From Flavobacteriaceae bacterium (lineage in GTDB: Bacteria; Bacteroidota; Bacteroidia; Flavobacteriales; Flavobacteriaceae): a DNA stretch of 5,593 nt. The stretch is taken from contig JAGLKH010000039.1 of NCBI GenBank assembly GCA_023141985.1, positions 1 through 5,593 of the forward strand, in the 5' to 3' direction. This document shows positions 1-5,581 of this stretch, in pieces. Under the pieces are notes generated by a model. That model worked only from the letters and a program-made list of their open reading frames with translations, was not told where the DNA came from and did not search any database. The position numbers were made by a program, and so were the translations under genes. Position 1 is the first letter of the stretch. Each line of letters begins with the position of its first letter.

Positions 1-25
1 AAACGTAAGTTAATCCCTTCCTCTC
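1..25. repeat. 25-bp direct repeat, copy 1
   Basis: These 25 bases recur without mismatch at 157-181, 156 bases downstream in the same orientation. The repeat begins AAACGTAAGT and ends CCTTCCTCTC. Copy 1 starts at the window edge, so it may extend further left. Read in frame 1 it encodes KRKLIPSS, and that frame stays open from the edge to a TAG at 73-75. It could therefore be the tail of a gene to the left, or a repeat that happens to be open. The origin of the repeat is unknown to me. Confidence 0.85.
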
Positions 26-67
26 TGCAAAAGAAAAAACTGCAACGCAGTTGCAAGTATTGTGAAG

Positions 68-98
68 AAAAATAGTGAAGCTTGCTTCAACTATTTTT
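68..98 (+). terminator. Probable intrinsic terminator of a gene left of the window
   Basis: A nine-base arm (68-76, AAAAATAGT) pairs perfectly with 90-98 (ACTATTTTT). An inner stem GAAG (77-80)/CTTC (85-88) closes a CTTG tetraloop, with one unpaired A at 89. The A-tract before and T-tract after match the layout of the terminator at 2680-2713, so it may work in both directions. The stem has few GC pairs, which lowers confidence. It overlaps the TAG at 73-75 that closes the frame entering from the left edge, as expected if a gene ends there. The 1-301 region otherwise holds only a small hairpin (TGCAAC 41-46/GTTGCA 50-55), the repeats and a weak promoter candidate. Confidence 0.55.
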
Positions 99-156
99 AG
101 GAACAATGCTAATAGATTTTTTTCTTTTGGGAATCATAAAAAGAGAGTCTCGGGAA

Positions 157-181
157 AAACGTAAGTTAATCCCTTCCTCTC
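157..181. repeat. 25-bp direct repeat, copy 2
   Basis: This is an exact second copy of bases 1-25. Here the left flank is visible, and the repeat forms half of a possible stem: GAGAG (143-147) can pair with CTCTC (177-181), and GGGA (152-155) with TCCC (170-173), around a 4x3 internal loop. The sequence after the two copies is only loosely similar (purine-rich, GCAAAAG-like versus GCAGAAAAG). That fits either an old duplication or two insertions of a small intergenic repeat. It lies about 120 bases upstream of exbB. Confidence 0.85.
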
Positions 182-258
182 AACAAGCAGAAAAGAGACT
201 AACATAGTTAATCATTTCACTCTGCTGTGATTTTTATTTTTTAATTGCATTTTTTTTA

Positions 259-266
259 TATCTTTA
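259..266 (+). promoter_or_regulatory. Weak candidate -7 box for the exb operon
   Basis: TATCTTTA differs from the Bacteroidota -7 consensus TAnnTTTG at the last base only. It would place transcription start about 30-35 bases before the exbB ATG. No TTG-type -33 element lies at the usual distance (a TTG at 245-247 is too close). The operon needs a promoter between 98 and 301, but this is only the best match seen. Confidence 0.25.
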
Positions 267-301
267 ACGCTTTAACTAATAAAATATTAAGATCAAGAAC
301 A

Positions 302-1078
302 ATGAAAAGATTATTTTCTATTCTAGCTATCGCAGGTATTATGGCATTCGGAACTGTAAATGCTAATACAAATGCGAACACAAACACAATTGTTAATAGC
401 ACAATTGTTAGTTCAACTCAAGATGAAGGAGCTACTGCTACTGAAGAAGTTGGATTTCATCAAGAATTAAAAAAGAGATTTATTGAAGGAGGCCCAGGAT
501 TTATGGGTATTGTATTATTATGTTTAATTCTAGGGCTAGCAATAGCTATTGAGAGAATTATCTTTTTAAACCTTTCTTCAACAAACACAAAAAAATTAAC
601 TCAAGATGTAGAAGAGGCACTTAGCTCTGGTGGTGTTGAAGCTGCAAAAGAAGTTTGTAGAAACACTAAAGGACCTGTGGCTTCTATTTTTTATCAAGGA
701 TTAGATAGAACAGATGAAGGCCTGGAGCAAGTTGAAAAAGCTGTTGTAAGCTATGGTGGAGTACAAATGGGACAACTAGAGAAAAACGTGTCCTGGATTG
801 CATTATTTATTGCATTGGCACCAATGCTTGGTTTCATGGGAACAGTAATTGGTATGATTTCTGCATTCGATAAAATTGAAGCAGCAGGAGATATGAATCC
901 TTCACTTGTTGCTGGTGGTATTAAGATAGCACTTTTAACTACTGTATTTGGTTTAGTAGTAGCTATTATACTTCAAGTATTTTACAATTACATTATTGCA
1001 AAAATCGATAGTATCGTAAATGATATGGAAGATGCATCAATAACATTGATGGATTTATTAATAAGAAACAAGAATTAA
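302..1078 (+). CDS. exbB: ExbB/TolQ/MotA-family proton channel subunit
   Basis: This 258-residue protein is the inner-membrane channel subunit that, with ExbD, uses the proton gradient to drive TonB-dependent outer-membrane transport. The ATG at 302 is chosen over an in-frame TTG at 245 because it gives a clean signal peptide or first membrane segment (residues 1-21, ending VNA). An Asn/Thr-rich linker (about 22-45) follows. The three core helices lie at about 68-88 (with E84), 163-189 and 204-232. The core has the family signatures GFMGTVIGM in helix 2 and ALLTTVFGLVVAI in helix 3. Thr181 and Thr214 align with the E. coli ExbB pore threonines T148 and T181. The position of the conserved glutamate (E. 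coli E176) is Ile209, preceded by Lys208. A 15-base direct repeat in the linker (385-395 and 400-410) encodes TIVNS/TIVSS. It is the first gene of the operon, 26 bases before the next, with no Shine-Dalgarno sequence. Confidence 0.93.
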   Translation: MKRLFSILAIAGIMAFGTVNANTNANTNTIVNSTIVSSTQDEGATATEEVGFHQELKKRFIEGGPGFMGIVLLCLILGLAIAIERIIFLNLSSTNTKKLTQDVEEALSSGGVEAAKEVCRNTKGPVASIFYQGLDRTDEGLEQVEKAVVSYGGVQMGQLEKNVSWIALFIALAPMLGFMGTVIGMISAFDKIEAAGDMNPSLVAGGIKIALLTTVFGLVVAIILQVFYNYIIAKIDSIVNDMEDASITLMDLLIRNKN

Positions 1079-1104
1079 TAATTTTTTATAAATCATAGAC
1101 TATT

Positions 1105-1557
1105 ATGAATTTACACAAAATATTTAAGATAATTGCTGCATTATTGAGTTTAGTTGGTGCTATATTTTTAGTACTAATTATCTCAAAAGGAGATGAAGCA
1201 ATTGATGCTGCCTATATTTCGGGTGGTAATACAAGCATAGTAGATAATATGTCTTTTGTAGCTTATGTGATTTTTGGATTAGCTTTATTATTCGTTGTGC
1301 TTTTTGTAATTAAAAATTTATTTACAGACACAGGATCCATAAAAAACACTCTAATAGGAATAGGAGCTTTTGCAGCAGTATTAGTTGTAGCCTATCTTTT
1401 TAGCGGGGGTGACACAACAGAATATTTTGATCAAGGTGTTCTGGTTACAGAAGGGAAATCACATATGGTTGGTACTGGATTAGTAGCTTTTTATATTTTA
1501 GGGACATTAGCTATATTTTCAATATTATTTTCAGGAATAAAAAAAATGATTAAGTAA
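1105..1557 (+). CDS. Four-helix membrane protein of unknown function in the exb operon
   Basis: I do not recognise a named family for this 150-residue protein. It has four hydrophobic segments at about 9-27, 50-69, 81-99 and 121-143. The N-terminus (MNLHKIFK) and C-terminus (GIKKMIK) are Lys-rich, which suggests both are cytoplasmic. The two inferred periplasmic loops (about 28-49 and 100-120) are acidic and polar; the second contains DTTEYFDQG. It has no signal peptide cleavage site or catalytic motif. It lies 26 bases after exbB and its stop codon is only 2 bases before the first exbD, so it is almost certainly co-transcribed and perhaps translationally coupled. From memory, a similar small membrane protein sits at this place in other flavobacterial exb operons. 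A role as an assembly factor or extra motor subunit is inference. Confidence in the gene is high; in any function, low. Confidence 0.9.
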   Translation: MNLHKIFKIIAALLSLVGAIFLVLIISKGDEAIDAAYISGGNTSIVDNMSFVAYVIFGLALLFVVLFVIKNLFTDTGSIKNTLIGIGAFAAVLVVAYLFSGGDTTEYFDQGVLVTEGKSHMVGTGLVAFYILGTLAIFSILFSGIKKMIK

Positions 1558-1559
1558 TT

Positions 1560-2147
1560 ATGGCAAAACGAGCAGCACCAGAAGTAAATGCAGGCTCTAT
1601 GGCAGATATTGCATTCTTGCTACTAATATTTTTCTTAGTAACAACAACTATGGAAAAAGATTCTGGTATAAACAGAAAACTTCCTCCTATAGAAGAATCA
1701 GATGAAGAAGTTATTATCAAGCAAAAAAATATTTTTACCGTATTATTAAATAATAGAGACCAATTGCTTGTAGAGGATGAATTGATGGAACTAAAAGATC
1801 TAAAAACTGCTGCTATAGAGTTCTTAGATAACGGTGGCGATGGTTCTTGTACATATTGTAATGGAAAACGAAATCCTAAATCGTCAGACAATCCGGATAA
1901 GGCAATAATTTCTCTAAAGAACGAACGTAAAACATCTTATGGTATGTATATATCAGTTCAAAATGAATTGGTTGCTGCATATAATGTCTTAAGAAATAAA
2001 AGAGCCCAAGCTCAATTTGGAACGTCTTTTATAGAAATGCAAAAAAACTATAAAGATGTAAATTGGATTGGGAATAAAGTAAAGTTAAAAGAGAAGATAG
2101 ATCAAATCAAGATTGAATATCCTCAAAAACTTTCAGAAGTACAATAA
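1560..2147 (+). CDS. exbD: ExbD/TolR-family biopolymer transport protein, first paralogue
   Basis: This 195-residue protein is the ExbD-type stator subunit: a short cytoplasmic tail, one membrane helix (about 17-33) and a periplasmic domain. Asp16 in GSMADIAFLLLIFFLV corresponds to the essential proton-carrying aspartate of the family (E. coli ExbD D25). The following TTTMEKDSGINRKLPP is the usual start of the periplasmic part. The stretch AIISLKNERKTSYGMYISVQNEL (115-137) fits the conserved ExbD fold. Two features are unusual. An insertion at about 91-113 carries Cys97 and Cys100 (SCTYCNG). A charged C-terminal extension (about 145-195) makes the protein about 50 residues longer than E. coli ExbD. 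The ATG lies 2 bases after the previous stop, and the next exbD starts 25 bases downstream. It probably pairs with ExbB and perhaps with the second ExbD. Confidence 0.92.
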   Translation: MAKRAAPEVNAGSMADIAFLLLIFFLVTTTMEKDSGINRKLPPIEESDEEVIIKQKNIFTVLLNNRDQLLVEDELMELKDLKTAAIEFLDNGGDGSCTYCNGKRNPKSSDNPDKAIISLKNERKTSYGMYISVQNELVAAYNVLRNKRAQAQFGTSFIEMQKNYKDVNWIGNKVKLKEKIDQIKIEYPQKLSEVQ

Positions 2148-2172
2148 TTTATAATTTAATACAGTATTATAA

Positions 2173-2649
2173 ATGTCTAAATTTAAAAAGAAAAAAGGAG
2201 GTGGCTTACCAGCAATTAATACAGCTTCCTTGCCAGATATTGTTTTTATGTTATTATTTTTCTTTATGGTGGCTACCGTAATGAGAGAAAACACACTCAT
2301 GATCGAAAACAAATTACCTTCTGCTTCAGAAGTTGAAAAGCTCGAAAAGAAAAACTTAGTAATGTATATTTACATAGGAAAACCTAGCCGTAACTATAAA
2401 AAGAAGTATGGTACTGAAGCAAGAATACAGCTTAACGATAATTTGAGAGAAGTATCAGATATTCGTGCATTTATTGAAGCTGAAAGAGCAGATAAACGTG
2501 AAGAAGAAATTCCATATTTAATTACATCGTTAAAAGTAGATAAAGATGCAAATATGGGAATAGTTGGTGATGTTAAGCAAGAATTAAGAAAAGTTAATGC
2601 TTTAAAAATCAATTACGCCGCCATTAAAGGTGATGTGTCCAGGAACTAG
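2173..2649 (+). CDS. exbD: ExbD/TolR-family biopolymer transport protein, second paralogue
   Basis: This 158-residue protein is a second, clearly different ExbD. A basic, Gly-rich cytoplasmic tail (KFKKKKGGG) leads into one membrane helix (about 22-38). Asp22 in SLPDIVFMLLFFFMV is at the position of the family's essential aspartate. The periplasmic domain has NKLPSASE just after the membrane and LKVDKDANMGIVGDVKQEL (120-138), which matches the conserved C-terminal ExbD strand-helix pattern. It lacks the Cys pair and the long C-terminal extension of the first ExbD, so the two are not recent duplicates. It is the last gene of the operon, with the terminator 30 bases after its stop. Both copies keep the aspartate and look functional. 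From memory, a TonB locus with two exbD genes is known in Flavobacterium psychrophilum, where an exbD2 mutant is attenuated. Confidence 0.93.
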   Translation: MSKFKKKKGGGLPAINTASLPDIVFMLLFFFMVATVMRENTLMIENKLPSASEVEKLEKKNLVMYIYIGKPSRNYKKKYGTEARIQLNDNLREVSDIRAFIEAERADKREEEIPYLITSLKVDKDANMGIVGDVKQELRKVNALKINYAAIKGDVSRN

Positions 2650-2679
2650 CAATAAGAAATTTTATTTTGTTAATGCATA

Positions 2680-2713
2680 AAAAACGGCTTTCTATTTTTA
2701 GAAAGCCGTTTTT
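2680..2713 (+). terminator. Strong intrinsic terminator of the exb operon
   Basis: A perfect 15-bp stem (2680-2694 with 2699-2713) closes a TTTT loop. It has a central CGGCTTTC/GAAAGCCG core, flanked by an A-tract on the 5' side and a T-tract on the 3' side. It lies 30 bases after the stop of the second exbD and ends 20 bases before the next start codon. The symmetry would let it stop transcription from either side. Confidence 0.93.
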
Positions 2714-2721
2714 AATTTAAC

Positions 2722-2729
2722 TAACTTTG
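2722..2729 (+). promoter_or_regulatory. Bacteroidota-type -7 box at the outer-membrane protein gene
   Basis: TAACTTTG is an exact match to the TAnnTTTG -7 consensus. Only four bases (CGCT) separate it from the ATG at 2734. Transcription starting a few bases after the box would begin at or next to the start codon, giving a leaderless or nearly leaderless mRNA. No TTG-type -33 element is seen; that region falls inside the terminator hairpin. Confidence 0.6.
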
Positions 2730-2733
2730 CGCT

Positions 2734-3423
2734 ATGAGAGATGTTATTTTTTGTATACTAACATTAATAAGTTGTCAATCTATTATTGGACAAAACGAAA
2801 CTACAACGGAGTCTGATACTCTTTATAGAGAAGATCAATTTTATTTTGGCATTACCTATAACCTTCTTGGTAAAATGCCTGAAAGCATGTCGCAAAATGG
2901 ATTTTCTAGTGGGTTTCATTTAGGCTTTATTAGAGATATGCCAATTAATAAAAGTAGAAATATAGCATTTGGGTTAGGTTTAGGATATTCGGCAAATTCA
3001 TACAATCAAAATCTATTGATTTCTAAAGATCAGTCAGGTGATTTTAATTATAGCTTACTTGAAAGCGCCTCTTTTAATAAGAATAAATTCTCAACTCATT
3101 TAATCGAAATTCCATTTGAATTTAGATGGAGAACATCTACTACAAACTCTTATAAATTTTGGAGAATCTATTCGGGGTTTAAATTGGGTTACGTGTTTGC
3201 TTCAACCTCAAAGTTTAAAAGTTCCGGACAGAGTATAAAACTTAAAAATATTTCTCATTTTGAAAAGATTCAATATGGTTTTACTCTAAGTGTAGGTTAT
3301 AATACCTGGAATACTTATTTGTATTATTCCCTTAATTCTATATTTAAAAATGAAGCTGAGATTGATAGCGAATCTATAGATATCAATGCTATTAAAATCG
3401 GGCTAATATTTTATATTTTATAA
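2734..3423 (+). CDS. Small outer-membrane beta-barrel protein (porin-family/PorT-like)
   Basis: The 229-residue product looks exported and barrel-forming. Residues 1-19 form a short signal peptide (MRDVIFCILTLISCQSIIG) with likely cleavage before QNE, a common pattern in this phylum. LISC at 11-14 resembles a weak lipobox, but a lipid anchor is unlikely for a barrel. The mature part alternates polar and hydrophobic residues in strand-like blocks: QFYFGITYNLLG (35-46), IAFGLGLGYSA (77-87), IEIPFEFRWRT (124-134), FWRIYSGFKLGYVFAS (142-157), YGFTLSVGYN (181-190) and IKIGLIFYIL (220-229). It ends with an aromatic-containing strand, as many barrels do. About eight strands are plausible. From memory, flavobacterial 'porin family' proteins share the EFRWRT...FWRIYSGFK pattern and lie beside exbD. 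No substrate can be assigned. The start codon directly follows a -7 box and a terminator, so it is probably transcribed independently of exb. Confidence 0.8.
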   Translation: MRDVIFCILTLISCQSIIGQNETTTESDTLYREDQFYFGITYNLLGKMPESMSQNGFSSGFHLGFIRDMPINKSRNIAFGLGLGYSANSYNQNLLISKDQSGDFNYSLLESASFNKNKFSTHLIEIPFEFRWRTSTTNSYKFWRIYSGFKLGYVFASTSKFKSSGQSIKLKNISHFEKIQYGFTLSVGYNTWNTYLYYSLNSIFKNEAEIDSESIDINAIKIGLIFYIL

Positions 3424-3428
3424 TTTTT

Positions 3429-3452
3429 GTCATTCCTGTGAAAAAAGGAATC
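3429..3452. repeat. Degenerate intergenic palindrome between convergent genes
   Basis: The sequence begins GTCATTCCTG and ends AGGAATC. ATTCCT (3432-3437) pairs with AGGAAT (3446-3451) around an eight-base A-rich loop. It resembles a degraded copy of the intergenic palindrome GTCATTCCTGCG...GCAGGAATC that I recall as common in flavobacteria and other bacteria. It fills most of the 31-base gap between the two convergent stop codons. No other hairpin is available there, so it may serve as a weak two-way terminator. Confidence 0.6.
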
Positions 3453-3454
3453 TA

Positions 3455-4060
3455 TTATAGCCAATAGTTTAACAAAATTAGTTGAGGAATTAACCCAACA
3501 AAAAAGCCTGTTATTAACTCGATGTTAGAGTGTGCATATAGATGAAGCCTGGATGTAGCTATTGCACCTATTACAATAGTAAATAAAGCTATAGATGCAT
3601 TAACATTGATGTTATAATGAATACTCATAGCGATTATAAACATGAACACACCAGCTGAAGCAATCATGTGTATGCTCGCTTTAAAGTTTAGTATCGCTAA
3701 TATTAAACAAGCAAGTGTAGAAAGTAAAGCGCCTACAAAAAAATAGTATAGTTCTACAATTTCATTACTTGGCAAAACATATTTAATAATAAGAAATACA
3801 ATAGCACAATTTATTATTAGAGGCAGGATACGCTCTTTTGTTGTTGCTAAATGTATTGTGGTTATTTTATCTAATGTTTTTAATAAAAAAAAAATTAGTA
3901 TCGGGAGTATTATGGTAAGTAAGGCTAATGTAAATAATTTAGCTTTTATAATTGGAAAAGGAATAAATCTTGGGGATTTAGAAAAATAAAAAGCAACACA
4001 AATACAAGGCATTAACAAGGGATGAAAAATATATGATATACTTTTTAATATAGCGTTCAT
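3455..4060 (-). CDS. Polytopic membrane protein, divergent PAP2-phosphatase-like
   Basis: This 201-residue protein has about six hydrophobic segments (roughly 8-26, 43-60, 80-97, 103-123, 132-168 and 183-200). Three spaced motifs resemble those of type-2 phosphatidic acid phosphatases. They are KERILP (75-80) for a reduced first motif, KASIH (127-131) where PSGH is expected, and SRLHLYAHSNIE (170-181) for SRxxxxxHxxxD with Glu in place of Asp. The residues that would carry catalysis (His131, Arg171, His177) are present, while the Pro and Gly of the second motif are lost. It could hydrolyse a lipid phosphate or undecaprenyl diphosphate at the membrane, or be an inactive relative; the substrate is unknown. 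Its ATG directly follows the rpoN stop codon (TAAATG, no spacer), so it is probably co-transcribed and translationally coupled with rpoN. It converges on the beta-barrel gene. Confidence 0.72.
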   Translation of the reverse strand: MNAILKSISYIFHPLLMPCICVAFYFSKSPRFIPFPIIKAKLFTLALLTIILPILIFFLLKTLDKITTIHLATTKERILPLIINCAIVFLIIKYVLPSNEIVELYYFFVGALLSTLACLILAILNFKASIHMIASAGVFMFIIAMSIHYNINVNASIALFTIVIGAIATSRLHLYAHSNIELITGFFVGLIPQLILLNYWL

Positions 4061-5518
4061 TTAAATTTGTTTTCTAAGTCTGGCCACCGGAATATCAAGT
4101 TGCTCTCTATATTTAGCCACCGTACGTCTTGCAATTGGATATCCTTTTTCTTTTAATAGTTTGGCTAGTTTTTCATCGGTTAATGGTTTTTTCTTGTTTT
4201 CATCTTCAATTACAGTTTCAAGGATTTTCTTAATCTCTCTTGTAGATACATCTTCACCTTTAATGTTTTTCATAGACTCGCTAAAGAATTCTTTTATCAG
4301 TTTTGTGCCGTATGGCGTATCCACATATTTACTGTTGGCAACCCTTGAAACCGTAGAAATATCCATGTCAATTTCGTCGGCAATATCTTTGAGAATCATA
4401 GGTTTCAACTTACGTTCATCACCTGTTAAAAAATATTCTTTTTGATAATGCATTATAGCACTCATAGTAATGAATAATGTTTGTTGACGCTGTTTTATAG
4501 CTTCAATAAACCACTTGGCACCATCTAATTTTTGCTTAATAAATTGAACTGCTTCCTTTTGAGATTTCGATTTTTCTTTTGCTTCTTTATAACCTTTTAG
4601 CATATTGCTATATTCTCTCGACACATGAAGTTCTGGCGCATTTCTTCCATTTAGGGTTAAATCTAATTGATTTTCGATAATTTTAATTGTAAAATCTGGT
4701 ACGACATGTTCAATAATTCTGCTATTTCCTGAAAAAGAACCACCTGGTTTAGGGTTTAATTTCTCAATTTCTAAAATGGCATCTTTAAGCTGAATTTCGT
4801 TTATATTAAATTTTTTAAGCAATTTCTTATAGTGCTTCTTCGTAAACTGATCGAAAGCTTTTTCAATGATATGAATTGCTAATTCTATAGTAGAATTTTG
4901 TTTTTTACGTAGTAATTGAATTTGTAAACATTCCTGTAAATCTCTTGCAGCTACTCCGGCTGGATCCAATTGCTGTACTATTTTTAAGGTAGCTTCTATT
5001 TTATCTTCAGTAGTATAGATATTTTGAGTAAATGCAAGATCATCCATAATATCTGTTAAAGAACGTCGTATATAACCGCTACTATCAACACTCCCGATAA
5101 GAAATTCGGCAATTTTATAGCCTTCATCATCTAATCTAAATGTGCTTAATTGGTTTTTTAAATATTGGTTAAATGAAATTCCTGAAGCATAAGGAATGCT
5201 TTTATCTTCATCGTCTGTACTATAGTTACTAGTATGCAGTCTATAATCTGGAATCTCATCATCGCTTAAATAATCGTCAACATTTATATCCTCTGCAGCA
5301 ATAGATTCGTTATCATTTAAATCTTCAGTGGTATTGGAAAAATCATCTTCAAATTCATCGGTTTCTTCTTTCCCTCTTTCAAGAGCCGGGTTCTCTTCTA
5401 ACTCTTGTTTTAAGCGTTGTTCAAAAGCTTGTGTAGGGAGCTGAATTAGCTTCATCAACTGTATTTGTTGAGGCGATAATTTTTGCGATAATTTAAATTG
5501 TAAATACTGTTTAAGCAT
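4061..5518 (-). CDS. rpoN: RNA polymerase sigma-54 factor RpoN
   Basis: This 485-residue protein is a complete sigma-54, which directs RNA polymerase to -24/-12 promoters and needs an AAA+ activator to open DNA. The ATG at 5518 is preferred over an in-frame TTG two codons upstream; it gives the usual start MLKQYLQFKLSQKLSPQQIQ. Region I is the Gln/Leu-rich activator-interacting segment (1-46). An acidic region II follows (about 50-106). The core-binding domain (about 110-290) contains QQLDPAGVAARDLQECL (182-198) and LNPKPGG (254-260). The helix-turn-helix is at about 376-398 (KDIADEIDMDISTVSRVANSKYV). The diagnostic RpoN box ARRTVAKYRE is at 463-472, near the C-terminus. Length is normal and no key element is missing. 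The downstream membrane protein gene abuts it. No activator gene is in the window, nor did I see a -24/-12 promoter that would link it to its neighbours. Confidence 0.98.
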   Translation of the reverse strand: MLKQYLQFKLSQKLSPQQIQLMKLIQLPTQAFEQRLKQELEENPALERGKEETDEFEDDFSNTTEDLNDNESIAAEDINVDDYLSDDEIPDYRLHTSNYSTDDEDKSIPYASGISFNQYLKNQLSTFRLDDEGYKIAEFLIGSVDSSGYIRRSLTDIMDDLAFTQNIYTTEDKIEATLKIVQQLDPAGVAARDLQECLQIQLLRKKQNSTIELAIHIIEKAFDQFTKKHYKKLLKKFNINEIQLKDAILEIEKLNPKPGGSFSGNSRIIEHVVPDFTIKIIENQLDLTLNGRNAPELHVSREYSNMLKGYKEAKEKSKSQKEAVQFIKQKLDGAKWFIEAIKQRQQTLFITMSAIMHYQKEYFLTGDERKLKPMILKDIADEIDMDISTVSRVANSKYVDTPYGTKLIKEFFSESMKNIKGEDVSTREIKKILETVIEDENKKKPLTDEKLAKLLKEKGYPIARRTVAKYREQLDIPVARLRKQI

Positions 5519-5521
5519 ATT

Positions 5522-5529
5522 CAAAGATA
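5522..5529 (-). promoter_or_regulatory. Bacteroidota-type -7 box at rpoN
   Basis: On the minus strand TATCTTTG matches the TAnnTTTG consensus exactly and is followed by AAT and the rpoN ATG. This is nearly the same arrangement as at the outer-membrane protein gene (three bases here, four there). It supports the ATG at 5518 as the start, because the upstream TTG lies inside the box. No clear TTG is found at the -33 distance. Additional promoters beyond the right edge are possible. Confidence 0.5.
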
Positions 5530-5581
5530 ATTAATCAACTAAATATAGTAAATAGAATAGAAATTAAGTTTCAATTATTAA

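Noticed and set aside
1..75. Frame open from the left edge to a TAG, possibly the end of an upstream gene with a CKYC motif
   Set aside because: Only 24 codons are visible, eight of them in the direct repeat. It is possible given the terminator at 68-98, but too short to call as a gene.
106..207. A 33-codon open frame starting MLIDFFLLGIIKRESREK in the upstream region
   Set aside because: Much of it is the second copy of the direct repeat and flanking hairpin sequence. No start signal is seen and the composition is not protein-like. It may be a chance frame in a repeat.
217..240. TCAC/GTGA hairpin followed by a T-run upstream of exbB
   Set aside because: A four-base stem with two GC pairs is too weak to call a terminator.
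245..301. TTG-initiated N-terminal extension of ExbB
   Set aside because: The extra residues would precede and spoil a well-formed signal peptide that begins at the ATG at 302, and the region overlaps the likely promoter.
1550..1891. Minus-strand open frame of 113 codons opposite the first exbD
   Set aside because: It is an antisense shadow of a well-supported gene, with Ser/Ile-rich low-complexity content.
2394..2612. Minus-strand open frame of 72 codons opposite the second exbD
   Set aside because: It is an antisense shadow; the sense strand has the conserved ExbD pattern.
4161..4445. Plus-strand open frame of 94 codons inside rpoN
   Set aside because: It lies opposite the HTH and C-terminal coding region of rpoN, a clearly conserved gene; its Ser/Phe-rich translation is typical of an antisense shadow.
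4515..4535. TGGCAC...TTTTGC resembling a sigma-54 -24/-12 promoter
   Set aside because: The GG to GC distance is about five bases too long for sigma-54, and the site lies inside rpoN coding sequence in antisense.
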